A DNA stretch of 6,896 nucleotides from an uncultured Clostridia bacterium (GCA_934281515.1 CAKQXG010000118.1:1-6896); one strand, 5' to 3'; positions 1 to 5,652 are shown, numbered from the stretch's first letter. Program-made: numbers and translations. Notes: generated from the letters alone by a model not told the origin.

Positions 1-588
1 GTGCAGGTGTGCGCCGTCGCTGAATTCGTAACCGGCAGACGAGGATACGCTACCTATTACGTCGCCTTTTGCAACAGTTTGTCCCTTGACAACTTTGACA
101 TCGGACAGTGAGGCGTAGGTGCAAACCACGTTTTCGCCGTGGTCGATCTTGACGATGTTGCCCATACCGTAGCTTTCGGATACGTCCACAACCGTGCCTG
201 CGTACATTGCCGTTACGTTTGTGCCGTCGTCTGCCACAAGGTCAACGCCTTTGTGCGAACCCCAACTGTTGAGCGTTTTGTTGAACACAAACAGCACGTC
301 TTTGCCGTCGCTGTACTCCATACTGATCTTACCGTAGTTGACGGGTGAAGAAAAGTATACCTTGGTGTACACGGGGTCGGCAGGTTTCGGCGTGTCGGGT
401 TTTGTGTCGTCGGGATTGTCGGGTTTGACAACAAGAGGATTGTCGTCTGGAACGGAAGGATTGCCCAGCGTTACCACAAGCACCACCGTTGTGACGGCAA
501 CAATGCTGAATATCAACAGCAGCAATGCGGCGTGATTGCGTAAAAATCTTGTAAATTTGTTAGGTTGACTGTTAGTATTTGTACTCAT
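1..588 (-). CDS. Membrane-anchored M23 (LytM-type) metallopeptidase, SpoIIQ-like; 3' end beyond window
   Basis: Partial gene: the first 196 residues are present and the C-terminus lies beyond base 1. The start at 588 is fixed by GGAGG at 595-599, seven bases upstream. Visible order: short basic cytoplasmic head (1-18), one transmembrane helix (about 19-41), a Pro/Asp-rich linker (about 44-72), then the LytM domain. The domain shows the first zinc motif SHKGVD (H112, D116) and ends at the window edge with HLH (194-196), the start of the second zinc/catalytic motif. M23 enzymes cut peptidoglycan cross-bridges outside the membrane; SpoIIQ of endospore formers has this architecture and joins the forespore to the mother-cell channel. 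B. subtilis SpoIIQ has lost a zinc ligand, while clostridial versions keep it, as here. The YwmB-like gene upstream supports a sporulation role, but a general cell-wall hydrolase or a remnant in a non-sporulating lineage is possible. M23 call firm; SpoIIQ call moderate. Confidence 0.85.
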   Translation of the reverse strand, partial: MSTNTNSQPNKFTRFLRNHAALLLLIFSIVAVTTVVLVVTLGNPSVPDDNPLVVKPDNPDDTKPDTPKPADPVYTKVYFSSPVNYGKISMEYSDGKDVLFVFNKTLNSWGSHKGVDLVADDGTNVTAMYAGTVVDVSESYGMGNIVKIDHGENVVCTYASLSDVKVVKGQTVAKGDVIGSVSSSAGYEFSDGAHLH

Positions 589-594
589 TTTTTG

Positions 595-599
595 CCTCC
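595..599 (-). promoter_or_regulatory. Ribosome binding site of the M23 peptidase gene
   Basis: GGAGG lies seven bases before the ATG at 588 and decides the start. The surrounding AATTCGGAGGC is identical to the sequence ahead of deoC. The rest of the 92-base spacer up to the previous stop contains no convincing sigma-A promoter. Confidence 0.8.
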
Positions 600-680
600 G
601 AATTTGTTTCGTGTTGTACTGCGATTGTTGACCGTTATGCGACGGTATATACACCTTGCAGAAAAAATTTTTGACAGCTT

Positions 681-1142
681 TTAGTACGATCCCAGAAGCA
701 ACGGACTACCGACATGGACGGCGGTTGCCGTCACCGCTATTTGCAGATTGACTGTTTGATTGTCCACGGTTACGCCACCGCTTACCATACGGCTGTGACA
801 CGTGTAGATTGTCATATCGGGCAATTGTTGCTTGTCTATTACTTCGGCTTGCATGTTTTTTATCAGTGTATCCACGTCGGTTTCCTTAGACAGCACCGCA
901 GTTATGCCATCGATGTAGCGACACTCGTCAAGCGTCGCACGAAGATTGTCGGGCGTTGCGTGTACTTCGCGGCATATCCCATTGTCGGTACACGGCAGCG
1001 TTGTGTGACGGCAATAGATTTCGTATCGTTGCGCCGACGGCAGCAACACAAACAGTCCGCGCGGCATGCATGCGCCCAATGCGCAAACAAACGCCAAAGC
1101 GACGATGGTTACCAAAATGTTGTTACGTATGTAAATTTTCAT
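681..1142 (-). CDS. Small exported cysteine-rich protein, YwmB-like (tentative)
   Basis: 153 residues from the ATG at 1142. I chose this start because the longer frame back to 1235 would begin inside the ppx terminator, and because it places a signal sequence at the N-terminus. Residues 8-24 are hydrophobic and end in LGAC (C25), which fits either a lipobox or a simple membrane anchor. The rest should lie outside the membrane and has five cysteines (C44, C51, C57, C74, C115). The C-terminal half resembles my memory of the YwmB family (DUF1779, TATA-box-binding-like fold): a GG-V turn, the VNLQIAV strand (131-137) and the ending VGSPLLLGSY. In B. subtilis ywmB lies upstream of murAA and spoIID in the spoIIQ neighbourhood, and here the next gene is a SpoIIQ-like peptidase, which supports the match. 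Function of the family is unknown. No clear Shine-Dalgarno is seen. The gene is likely; the family name is tentative. Confidence 0.7.
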   Translation of the reverse strand: MKIYIRNNILVTIVALAFVCALGACMPRGLFVLLPSAQRYEIYCRHTTLPCTDNGICREVHATPDNLRATLDECRYIDGITAVLSKETDVDTLIKNMQAEVIDKQQLPDMTIYTCHSRMVSGGVTVDNQTVNLQIAVTATAVHVGSPLLLGSY

Positions 1143-1197
1143 ACAAAAAGCATTGACAAAAAACTTGCAATCGATACACTGACGTTGCAAAACAACC

Positions 1198-1233
1198 AAA
1201 AAAAAGACGACGGCCGCCCGAAGCGACCGCCGC
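1198..1233 (-). terminator. Intrinsic terminator after ppx
   Basis: Read on the minus strand, an 11-base-pair stem (arms 1223-1233 and 1207-1217, three G-U pairs) closes a UUCGG loop and is followed by C and eight U (1198-1205). It sits 21 bases after the ppx stop. It separates ppx from the YwmB-like gene, which therefore needs its own promoter or readthrough. Confidence 0.9.
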
Positions 1234-1254
1234 AAAAAACATTTCGATTACAAA

Positions 1255-2766
1255 TTACAATATTTCCAAATTTTTCTTAAACACTTTTTTGAAGTCCAAC
1301 TCCATCAAGTTGGCTGCCTTCATTTCCAAAGAAGCGTCGGACGCAAGTTCCAACTTCATGATTACGCTGTCGCCAAGCACGTCGCAACTGAGTTCGTTGA
1401 CGGCGTTGCGCATTCCGAAGTCCAGGGCGACTGCCAGGCGCAGAATAACGGACAGCTTTTTGACAGCCTCCACATCTTCGGGCGACAAAATGCAGTTGTA
1501 ACGCGCCCAATCGGTGTAGTTGACTCCTTCCTTGTTGTCCACGTCGGCGACAAACGATGCAAGAACGATGTCACGGTGGCTGATACCGTGCAGATTGCTG
1601 TTGAGTATCATGTATGAAGTGTGCTTGCTGTTGTTGTAGAACTTGAACGTCTTGCCGATGTCGTGCAACATTGCCGCCACACGCAGTACCTTGACATAGG
1701 CACGGGGAAATTTGTGCAACACACGCAGTTGCTTAAACAACTGTACGCACAGATTGAACGTCTGTTCGGCGTGCTGTACGTTGACGCCCATGTGGGTTGC
1801 CATTGCGTGCAGGCTGTAACCGAGTACGTCGGTGATAGGCTTTTCGAGCGTTTGAGGCACAACGTAGTTAAACATTACGCCCTCGCGCATACCGCTGCCG
1901 CTTGCAACGATGTTGGTAAAGCCCATGTAGTCGACAAACGCTTTAATTACAGCAAGCGCAGAGGGGAACACGTCGGCACGCGCACTGCTCAGTCCCTTGA
2001 TACGACGTTTCTTGTCCAAATCAAGCGTACGAATCATGTTGTACACGTAGTCGAAGTCGGCAACGTCCATGTTGTAGTTGTGCACCATATCCAGCGGATA
2101 CTTCTTCACCTTGCGAATGATACGCGCAAGGTTTCGGCAACTACCGCCTACGCCGATAAGTTGCGTGTCGGGGTCGATTTCCTTAAACCAGTCGACTTCT
2201 TCCAAACGCGCCTTGACGTATGCGACCATATCGTCGCTGCACTGCTCGGGCGTTTTGTCGGGGGAGACAAACATATTTGTCAACGTAACCGCACCAAACT
2301 CGAAAATCTTGGTGTGCAATACCGTGCGGCGATTGTAATACACAAACTTGGTGGAGCCGCCGCCGATTTCCATAATCAGTCCGCGAGGGATCTCCATTGT
2401 GTTGATTACACCCTGATACACGTAGTGCGCTTCTTCTTCCTCGCTGACCACCGTCACGCGGATGCCCGTTGCATTGTACACGTCGGACAGGAAGGTTTTT
2501 TGATTGCTTGCACGCCTTACCGCCGCCGTTGCCACTGCCAAAATACGAGTTACGTTTTTGATAGTGCACAACTCCTTAAAGGATTTAAGCGTGGCGATTG
2601 CCTGCATTATGCGAGTTTGCTTTAAGCTGCCGTCAGGCTCCGTTTCACCGAGACGCACAGCTTCGTGACGTTCTTCGGACACAACAAAGTAGCCGCCGTC
2701 AAGTATATCGTAGATGACAAGACGCGCGGTGTTGGACCCGAGGTCGATAAGTGCTACTTTCTCCAT
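1255..2766 (-). CDS. ppx: Ppx/GppA-family phosphatase with C-terminal HD domain (exopolyphosphatase / pppGpp phosphohydrolase)
   Basis: 503 residues, the usual length of long Ppx/GppA proteins (about 500). The cytoplasmic family removes terminal phosphate from polyphosphate and/or converts pppGpp to ppGpp. The N-terminal actin-like ATPase fold is clear: phosphate loop 1 LIDLGSNTARL (6-16), the SEEEEA segment with the probable catalytic glutamate (108-113), phosphate loop 2 MEIGGGSTKF (132-141), GVGGSCRNLARI (205-216), SARADVFPSAL (261-271) and SGSGMREGVMF (289-299). An HD domain follows, with AAMLHDIGK (364-372). The start at 2766 puts LIDLGSN at the very N-terminus as in the family; AGGATGG lies eight bases upstream. 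The frame stays open to a TTG at 2871, but that would add a tail unlike the family. Sequence alone does not separate Ppx from GppA, and no polyphosphate kinase is in the window. The gene stands alone between its own promoter (3017-3045) and terminator (1198-1233). Confidence 0.93.
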   Translation of the reverse strand: MEKVALIDLGSNTARLVIYDILDGGYFVVSEERHEAVRLGETEPDGSLKQTRIMQAIATLKSFKELCTIKNVTRILAVATAAVRRASNQKTFLSDVYNATGIRVTVVSEEEEAHYVYQGVINTMEIPRGLIMEIGGGSTKFVYYNRRTVLHTKIFEFGAVTLTNMFVSPDKTPEQCSDDMVAYVKARLEEVDWFKEIDPDTQLIGVGGSCRNLARIIRKVKKYPLDMVHNYNMDVADFDYVYNMIRTLDLDKKRRIKGLSSARADVFPSALAVIKAFVDYMGFTNIVASGSGMREGVMFNYVVPQTLEKPITDVLGYSLHAMATHMGVNVQHAEQTFNLCVQLFKQLRVLHKFPRAYVKVLRVAAMLHDIGKTFKFYNNSKHTSYMILNSNLHGISHRDIVLASFVADVDNKEGVNYTDWARYNCILSPEDVEAVKKLSVILRLAVALDFGMRNAVNELSCDVLGDSVIMKLELASDASLEMKAANLMELDFKKVFKKNLEIL

Positions 2767-3010
2767 TTTTGTTACCATCCTTATAAAATCTGCCGACTGC
2801 TCGTGCAAATCGCCTACGAACAACGTCGCAAGCGACCGCCGCGGACAGAACACAACAGCTCCGCCGAGCAACGTACACTACTCCATCGACAGTGTTGGCA
2901 ATGTAATATGTTTGCGCTACGCAAAGACAACAACGACATCGGAGTTGCCGAACACTCGCGAAAACAAACGACTTATATACGAACCGATTTTATTAGTTAC
3001 ACATTAAGTC
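2767..3010 (-). promoter_or_regulatory. Long structured 5' leader of ppx
   Basis: If transcription starts about 7 bases after the -10 at 3017-3022, ppx has a leader of about 244 bases. It contains a 10-pair stem with one bulged base (2945-2955 with 2892-2901) enclosing a perfect 6-pair hairpin with a three-base loop (2911-2925). Nearer the gene is a short GUCG-CUUG-CGAC hairpin (2826-2837). No known riboswitch class is recognised. Small open frames here (for example 2814-2939) lack ribosome binding sites. A weaker promoter-like pair, TTGCAC-17-TATAAG with its -10 at 2780-2785, could give a much shorter leader instead. Confidence 0.45.
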
Positions 3011-3016
3011 GCAAAT

Positions 3017-3045
3017 ATTATACCATACCGAATTGCGTTTGTATA
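3017..3045 (-). promoter_or_regulatory. Sigma-A-type promoter for ppx
   Basis: The -35 TATACA (3040-3045, 4 of 6 consensus) is 17 bases from a perfect -10 TATAAT (3017-3022), which is preceded by TGG, an extended -10. Predicted transcription start is near 3010, on the minus strand towards ppx. Confidence 0.75.
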
Positions 3046-3322
3046 GGGGGTTTTGAAAAAAAGTTTGAAAATTTGTAAAACTTGTGTTTTTACGAGTATA
3101 AATTGCACGATTTAAGGCATAAATGCCGAAAATACCAATAGAAATAACAGGATTGTGTTATTGGTTATCATAATTTAACCGCCAAAACAATGGCGGTTGA
3201 CAGTCGGCGAGGCGTACATCACGCACCGACGGCATTACGCGGCTACCGTACGGCAAACACGGACAACGAAATATCGGCGCCATTCGGTATGCATTCACGC
3301 TTGCTGACGAGTACCCTATCTG
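3046..3322. other. Gene-free stretch between rimI and the ppx promoter, with a series of hairpins
   Basis: No credible gene. The AT-rich part holds four separate inverted repeats: 3075-3093 (GTAAAA/TTTTAC), 3116-3127 (GGCAT/ATGCC), 3143-3162 (AATAACA/TGTTATT, 6-base loop) and 3177-3198 (described separately). The remaining part, 3200-3322, is as GC-rich as the coding regions and contains the nested inverted repeat 3203-3230 (GTCGG/CCGAC around GCGT/ACGC) and the palindrome CCGTACGG at 3246-3253. The only open frame across it (3158-3298, GTG start) lacks a ribosome binding site and runs into the hairpins. It may be the 3' untranslated part of the tsaE-tsaB-rimI transcript or a decayed gene. 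Confidence 0.6.
3177..3198 (-). terminator. Possible terminator of the tsaE-tsaB-rimI transcript
   Basis: A perfect 8-pair stem (AACCGCCA / TGGCGGTT) closes a 6-base loop. On the minus strand it is followed by an AT-rich stretch (AAATTATGAT) rather than a clean U-run, so termination may be weak. It lies 125 bases after the rimI stop. On the plus strand no U-run follows, so the minus orientation is favoured. Confidence 0.4.
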
Positions 3323-3793
3323 CTACTCACTCTTCGGGCAAATAGCCTTTGTCATCGTGTATGCGTCATTAGTGGAAAAACGTGACTTGCGATAAAAGTT
3401 TTTACGTATGCCGGCAACTTCGTAGCCTGCCTTTTTGTACAACTCCACGGCAGGGGTGTTGGCAGTGTTTACTTCGAGTTCGATGTACTCGCACTTCTGC
3501 TCGGCGCAAAACTCGTACAAACGTGCAAGCAACGCCGTGGCTATACCTTGACGGCGAAACGCCTGATTTACGGCAATGTTGCACACCTGCGCTTCCTCGT
3601 ACATGACGCGCACGCATACATAGCCGACAATCTTGCCCGACGGCTCGTCCACCCAACCGAACATATGGGAGAAACTGTTTTCAAATTCTCCGCGCAATGC
3701 GGCAATGCTCCAGGCGTCGCGCCCGAAACAAGCCTTTTCCAAATCTGCCAACTGAAATACCGTCGGCATTGTGTAGGATAGTTTTTGTATCAT
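3323..3793 (-). CDS. rimI: GNAT N-acetyltransferase, RimI-like (ribosomal protein S18 alanine N-acetyltransferase)
   Basis: 156 residues, the normal size. The fold is a single GNAT domain: core strand with CNIAVNQAFR (71-80), acetyl-CoA loop RRQGIA (80-85), and the RimI-type motif LEVNTANTPAVELYKKAGY (106-124) followed by GIRKNFY (128-134), which is typical of RimI. RimI acetylates the N-terminal alanine of ribosomal protein S18, using acetyl-CoA, in the cytoplasm. The start ATG (3791-3793) overlaps the tsaB stop as ATGA, and GGAGGA inside the end of tsaB lies nine bases upstream, so translation is probably coupled. A start at M9 is possible but has no better ribosome site. Because RimI-like proteins vary in target, the exact substrate is less certain than the family. 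Confidence 0.9.
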   Translation of the reverse strand: MIQKLSYTMPTVFQLADLEKACFGRDAWSIAALRGEFENSFSHMFGWVDEPSGKIVGYVCVRVMYEEAQVCNIAVNQAFRRQGIATALLARLYEFCAEQKCEYIELEVNTANTPAVELYKKAGYEVAGIRKNFYRKSRFSTNDAYTMTKAICPKSE

Positions 3794-4359
3794 TTGCGCA
3801 ATTCCTCCGCCTGACTCTTGCGTATGTACAGCGGCTGAAGGTCACTGTCAAACTCGCCTGCCGTAAACTTGGCTCGCACCAGGGTAACTATGCCGCCAAG
3901 TCGGTCGCTTGCCACTGCCGAAACGGGGACGTCGGGGTTGGCTTCGGCAAAGTTGTACGGAACAAGGCATGGTTGTACGTCGTTTGCGTAGTCGGCAAAA
4001 TAGTAGCCATTGCCTGCGTCGATCATGGCTTTGTGCCCGGCACCCAGCTGTGCGCTTTCGCCTGCCGCCTGCAAACAATTGACTGCGATGTACGGCTTGC
4101 GACATGCGGTACAATAGCCCTTGACGGTGGCAACGCCGATACGTATGCCCGTAAAACTGCCGGGTCCTACGGCGCAAGCATAAGCGTCAAGGTCGGCAAA
4201 GGTAATGTCTGCGCGAGCTAAGAGTTGCTGCACGGCGTTGCAAAGGGTCTCGCTGTGGTGCGTACCGGAGTTGTACACACTGCCGTCTACGACGTCATTG
4301 TCGCGCACCAACAGAACCACCATGTCGGATGTAGTTGTGTCGATTGTAAGTATGTTCAT
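3790..4359 (-). CDS. tsaB: tRNA threonylcarbamoyladenosine (t6A) synthesis protein TsaB
   Basis: 189 residues of the ASKHA (actin-like) fold. TsaB pairs with TsaD and, with TsaE, supports transfer of the threonylcarbamoyl group to A37 of ANN-decoding tRNAs. Visible family marks are the N-terminal ILTIDTTTSD (3-12), HHSE (34-37), the signature VGPGSFTGIRIGVATVKG (64-81), IDAGNGYYFADY (113-124) and the ending PLYIRKSQAEE (176-186). It is clearly shorter than the usual 220-240 residues; the missing length seems to fall between about 125 and 175, where family members have extra helices, but both ends are intact, so it is not a simple truncation. The start at 4359 has a modest AGGTG (4365-4369). 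The TGA stop overlaps the rimI start. No tsaD is present here. Confidence 0.92.
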   Translation of the reverse strand: MNILTIDTTTSDMVVLLVRDNDVVDGSVYNSGTHHSETLCNAVQQLLARADITFADLDAYACAVGPGSFTGIRIGVATVKGYCTACRKPYIAVNCLQAAGESAQLGAGHKAMIDAGNGYYFADYANDVQPCLVPYNFAEANPDVPVSAVASDRLGGIVTLVRAKFTAGEFDSDLQPLYIRKSQAEELRK

Positions 4360-4381
4360 ATATGCACCTACACAGTAATAC

Positions 4382-4418
4382 CGCTACCGTGCCTTCCGGA
4401 TTCGTCGGTTCGGTAACG
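4382..4418 (-). other. Hairpin between tsaE and tsaB
   Basis: In the 102-base tsaE-tsaB spacer, arms 4411-4418 and 4382-4389 can form an 8-pair stem with one G-U pair around a 21-base loop. No U-run follows, so it is more likely a processing or stabilising structure than a terminator. The 9-base direct repeat CGATACGTT occurs at 4415-4423 (overlapping this stem) and at 4442-4450. Confidence 0.35.
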
Positions 4419-4461
4419 TATCGCCGAAAATACAGTAAACAAACGTATCGTTTAGCCAAAA

Positions 4462-4881
4462 CTACTCTATCGATACTTGTCTTGCGTTGTCATCGTCAAG
4501 TTTGGTAATAGTAACCGTCGTCACCTTGCGCGGCAACAGAGACCTGACGTTGTCGCTCCACTCGACAAGTGCAACGCCGTCGGGGGTACAAAAGTACTCG
4601 TCCAGTCCAAGCATTTCCACTTCTTCGGCACTGTCTACGCGGTAGAAATCGAAATGATTAAGTGTCAGTTTGTCACCGTGATACACGTTGTGCAAAGTAA
4701 ATGTCGGGCTTGTGACAACATCTGTCACTCCCAACGCCGCCGCAACGCCCTTGGCAAAGTGCGTCTTGCCTGCGCCGAGATCGCCTTGCAACAAAATCGT
4801 TTCGCCGCCCGTAAGCGTAGAGGCAAAATCTTTGGCAAATTGTATCGTTTCGTCCACCGAGTGGGAAATAAACTGTTTCAT
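4462..4881 (-). CDS. tsaE: tRNA t6A synthesis ATPase TsaE
   Basis: 139 residues, close to the usual 150. TsaE is the P-loop ATPase that binds the TsaB-TsaD dimer and is needed for repeated rounds of t6A formation. Seen in order: Walker A GDLGAGKT (33-40), the switch-like TSPTFTL (57-63), the HFDFYR segment (76-81) with the acidic Walker B-type D78, and ALVEWSD (104-110) with the family's conserved Trp. The start at 4881 matches the family N-terminus (MKQFISHSVDETI). The frame continues to a TTG at 4920, but the extra 13 residues would lie inside the promoter. There is no Shine-Dalgarno before 4881; the predicted transcription start falls on the A of this ATG, so the mRNA is probably leaderless. 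Confidence 0.93.
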   Translation of the reverse strand: MKQFISHSVDETIQFAKDFASTLTGGETILLQGDLGAGKTHFAKGVAAALGVTDVVTSPTFTLHNVYHGDKLTLNHFDFYRVDSAEEVEMLGLDEYFCTPDGVALVEWSDNVRSLLPRKVTTVTITKLDDDNARQVSIE

Positions 4882-4887
4882 ACCGTC

Positions 4888-4916
4888 ATTATACCACTTT
4901 ACCGCATACATGACAA
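4888..4916 (-). promoter_or_regulatory. Strong promoter placed for a leaderless tsaE mRNA
   Basis: The -35 TTGTCA (4911-4916, 5 of 6) is 17 bases from a perfect -10 TATAAT (4888-4893), preceded by TGG (extended -10). Counting the last -10 base as -7 puts +1 at 4881, the A of the tsaE ATG. A weaker alternative, TTGTGA-19-TATACT (4950-4980), could provide a leader of about 60 bases. Confidence 0.78.
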
Positions 4917-4983
4917 GCAAGTAGACACGGAAGTCCGCATAATAGGCAGAGTATATTACTTAAATCGGCATCGGTCACAATCA

Positions 4984-5652
4984 CTAAAAACGCATAAACA
5001 GCTTGTGAGTACCTTTGTAAATAAAGAACGTTATTGCGCTAGTCAACACCGTCTTGACCACGTTAAACAACAACGTCCACCACAACAACGGCATCATTGC
5101 GGCGGAGTCTGTAATGCCGTACATCGGCAACAGAAAAAACTGATTGCATATCCACATAGACAGGCAAAATACCGCACTGCTGACAACAAGCGACAGTATC
5201 GCTCCGACTTTGTTTTTACGCACCATATACACGCCGCCGGCAATCAGCGCATACAACGAACCGCTGACAAGGTTGCTCAACTCCCCGACAAAGCCTGTCG
5301 AAGTGTTACGCAGCAACAAGCAAACGCCAAGTTTGACGGCATTGACAATTGCTCCCGACAGCGGACCGAACATAAACGACGCCAACAAAGTCGGCACGTC
5401 GGAAACGTTCAGTTCGAGCCACGGCGTTGCGGGAAACAGCGGAAACTCGATATACAACAGCACGACGGCGATGGCGGACAGTATCGCCAACTTGGCAAGG
5501 TAAGCCACGGAATGCGGCATCCTGCGATTGTCGCGCGAACCGTTGTTATGTTTGTTTCCCGCGTCGTTTTGAACTGTATTCTGCACCGAATTGTCGTCAA
5601 ATTGTTGATACGTATCATTGTTTTCGTTACGTTGGTCGTTGTTTTGTTGCAT
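4984..5652 (-). CDS. ribU: Riboflavin ECF transporter S component (RibU family) with Asn-rich N-terminal tail
   Basis: 222 residues. RibU is the membrane subunit that binds riboflavin and works with the shared EcfA/EcfT energising module, which is not in this window. From residue 46 on the protein has the RibU pattern: a first helix (about 50-68), the segment IEFPLFPATPWLELNVSDVP (68-87), FMFGPLSGAIVNAVK (93-107), then further hydrophobic helices at about 125-144, 149-170 and 188-212. An FMN riboswitch directly upstream supports the riboflavin assignment strongly. The start at 5652 has AAGGAG (5661-5666) at good spacing. Unusual is the first 44 residues: hydrophilic, rich in Asn, Gln and Asp, expected in the cytoplasm and not part of the family core. 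A start at M45 would remove it, but M45 has no properly spaced ribosome site. No terminator is seen before the tsaE promoter. Confidence 0.92.
   Translation of the reverse strand: MQQNNDQRNENNDTYQQFDDNSVQNTVQNDAGNKHNNGSRDNRRMPHSVAYLAKLAILSAIAVVLLYIEFPLFPATPWLELNVSDVPTLLASFMFGPLSGAIVNAVKLGVCLLLRNTSTGFVGELSNLVSGSLYALIAGGVYMVRKNKVGAILSLVVSSAVFCLSMWICNQFFLLPMYGITDSAAMMPLLWWTLLFNVVKTVLTSAITFFIYKGTHKLFMRF

Noticed and set aside
621..650. Sigma-F-like promoter ahead of the SpoIIQ-like gene (GTATA ... GGTCAACAAT, minus strand)
   Set aside because: spoIIQ is sigma-F-dependent in B. subtilis, so I looked, but the -10 part fails at several conserved positions and the match is not better than chance.
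1143..1235. Upstream start for the YwmB-like gene at 1235
   Set aside because: This start lies in the ppx terminator stem and would place 31 extra residues before the signal sequence.
1621..2625. Open frame of 334 codons on the plus strand opposite ppx
   Set aside because: It is antisense to clear Ppx/GppA motifs, has shadow-like composition (many His, Val, Cys) and no recognisable domain.
2767..2871. Longer ppx frame starting with TTG at 2871
   Set aside because: The family N-terminus begins at LIDLGSN right after 2766, and the extension has no ribosome site at its start.
2911..2925. Perfect hairpin TTTGCG-CTA-CGCAAA as a terminator
   Set aside because: No U-run follows on either strand; it is kept only as part of the ppx leader structure.
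2814..2939. 41-codon open frame in the ppx leader (minus strand)
   Set aside because: No ribosome binding site, odd composition with many Cys and Arg, and it overlaps the predicted leader stems.
3158..3298. Small GTG-started frame in the gap after rimI (minus strand)
   Set aside because: No Shine-Dalgarno, composition rich in Arg and Pro, and it runs through two hairpins.
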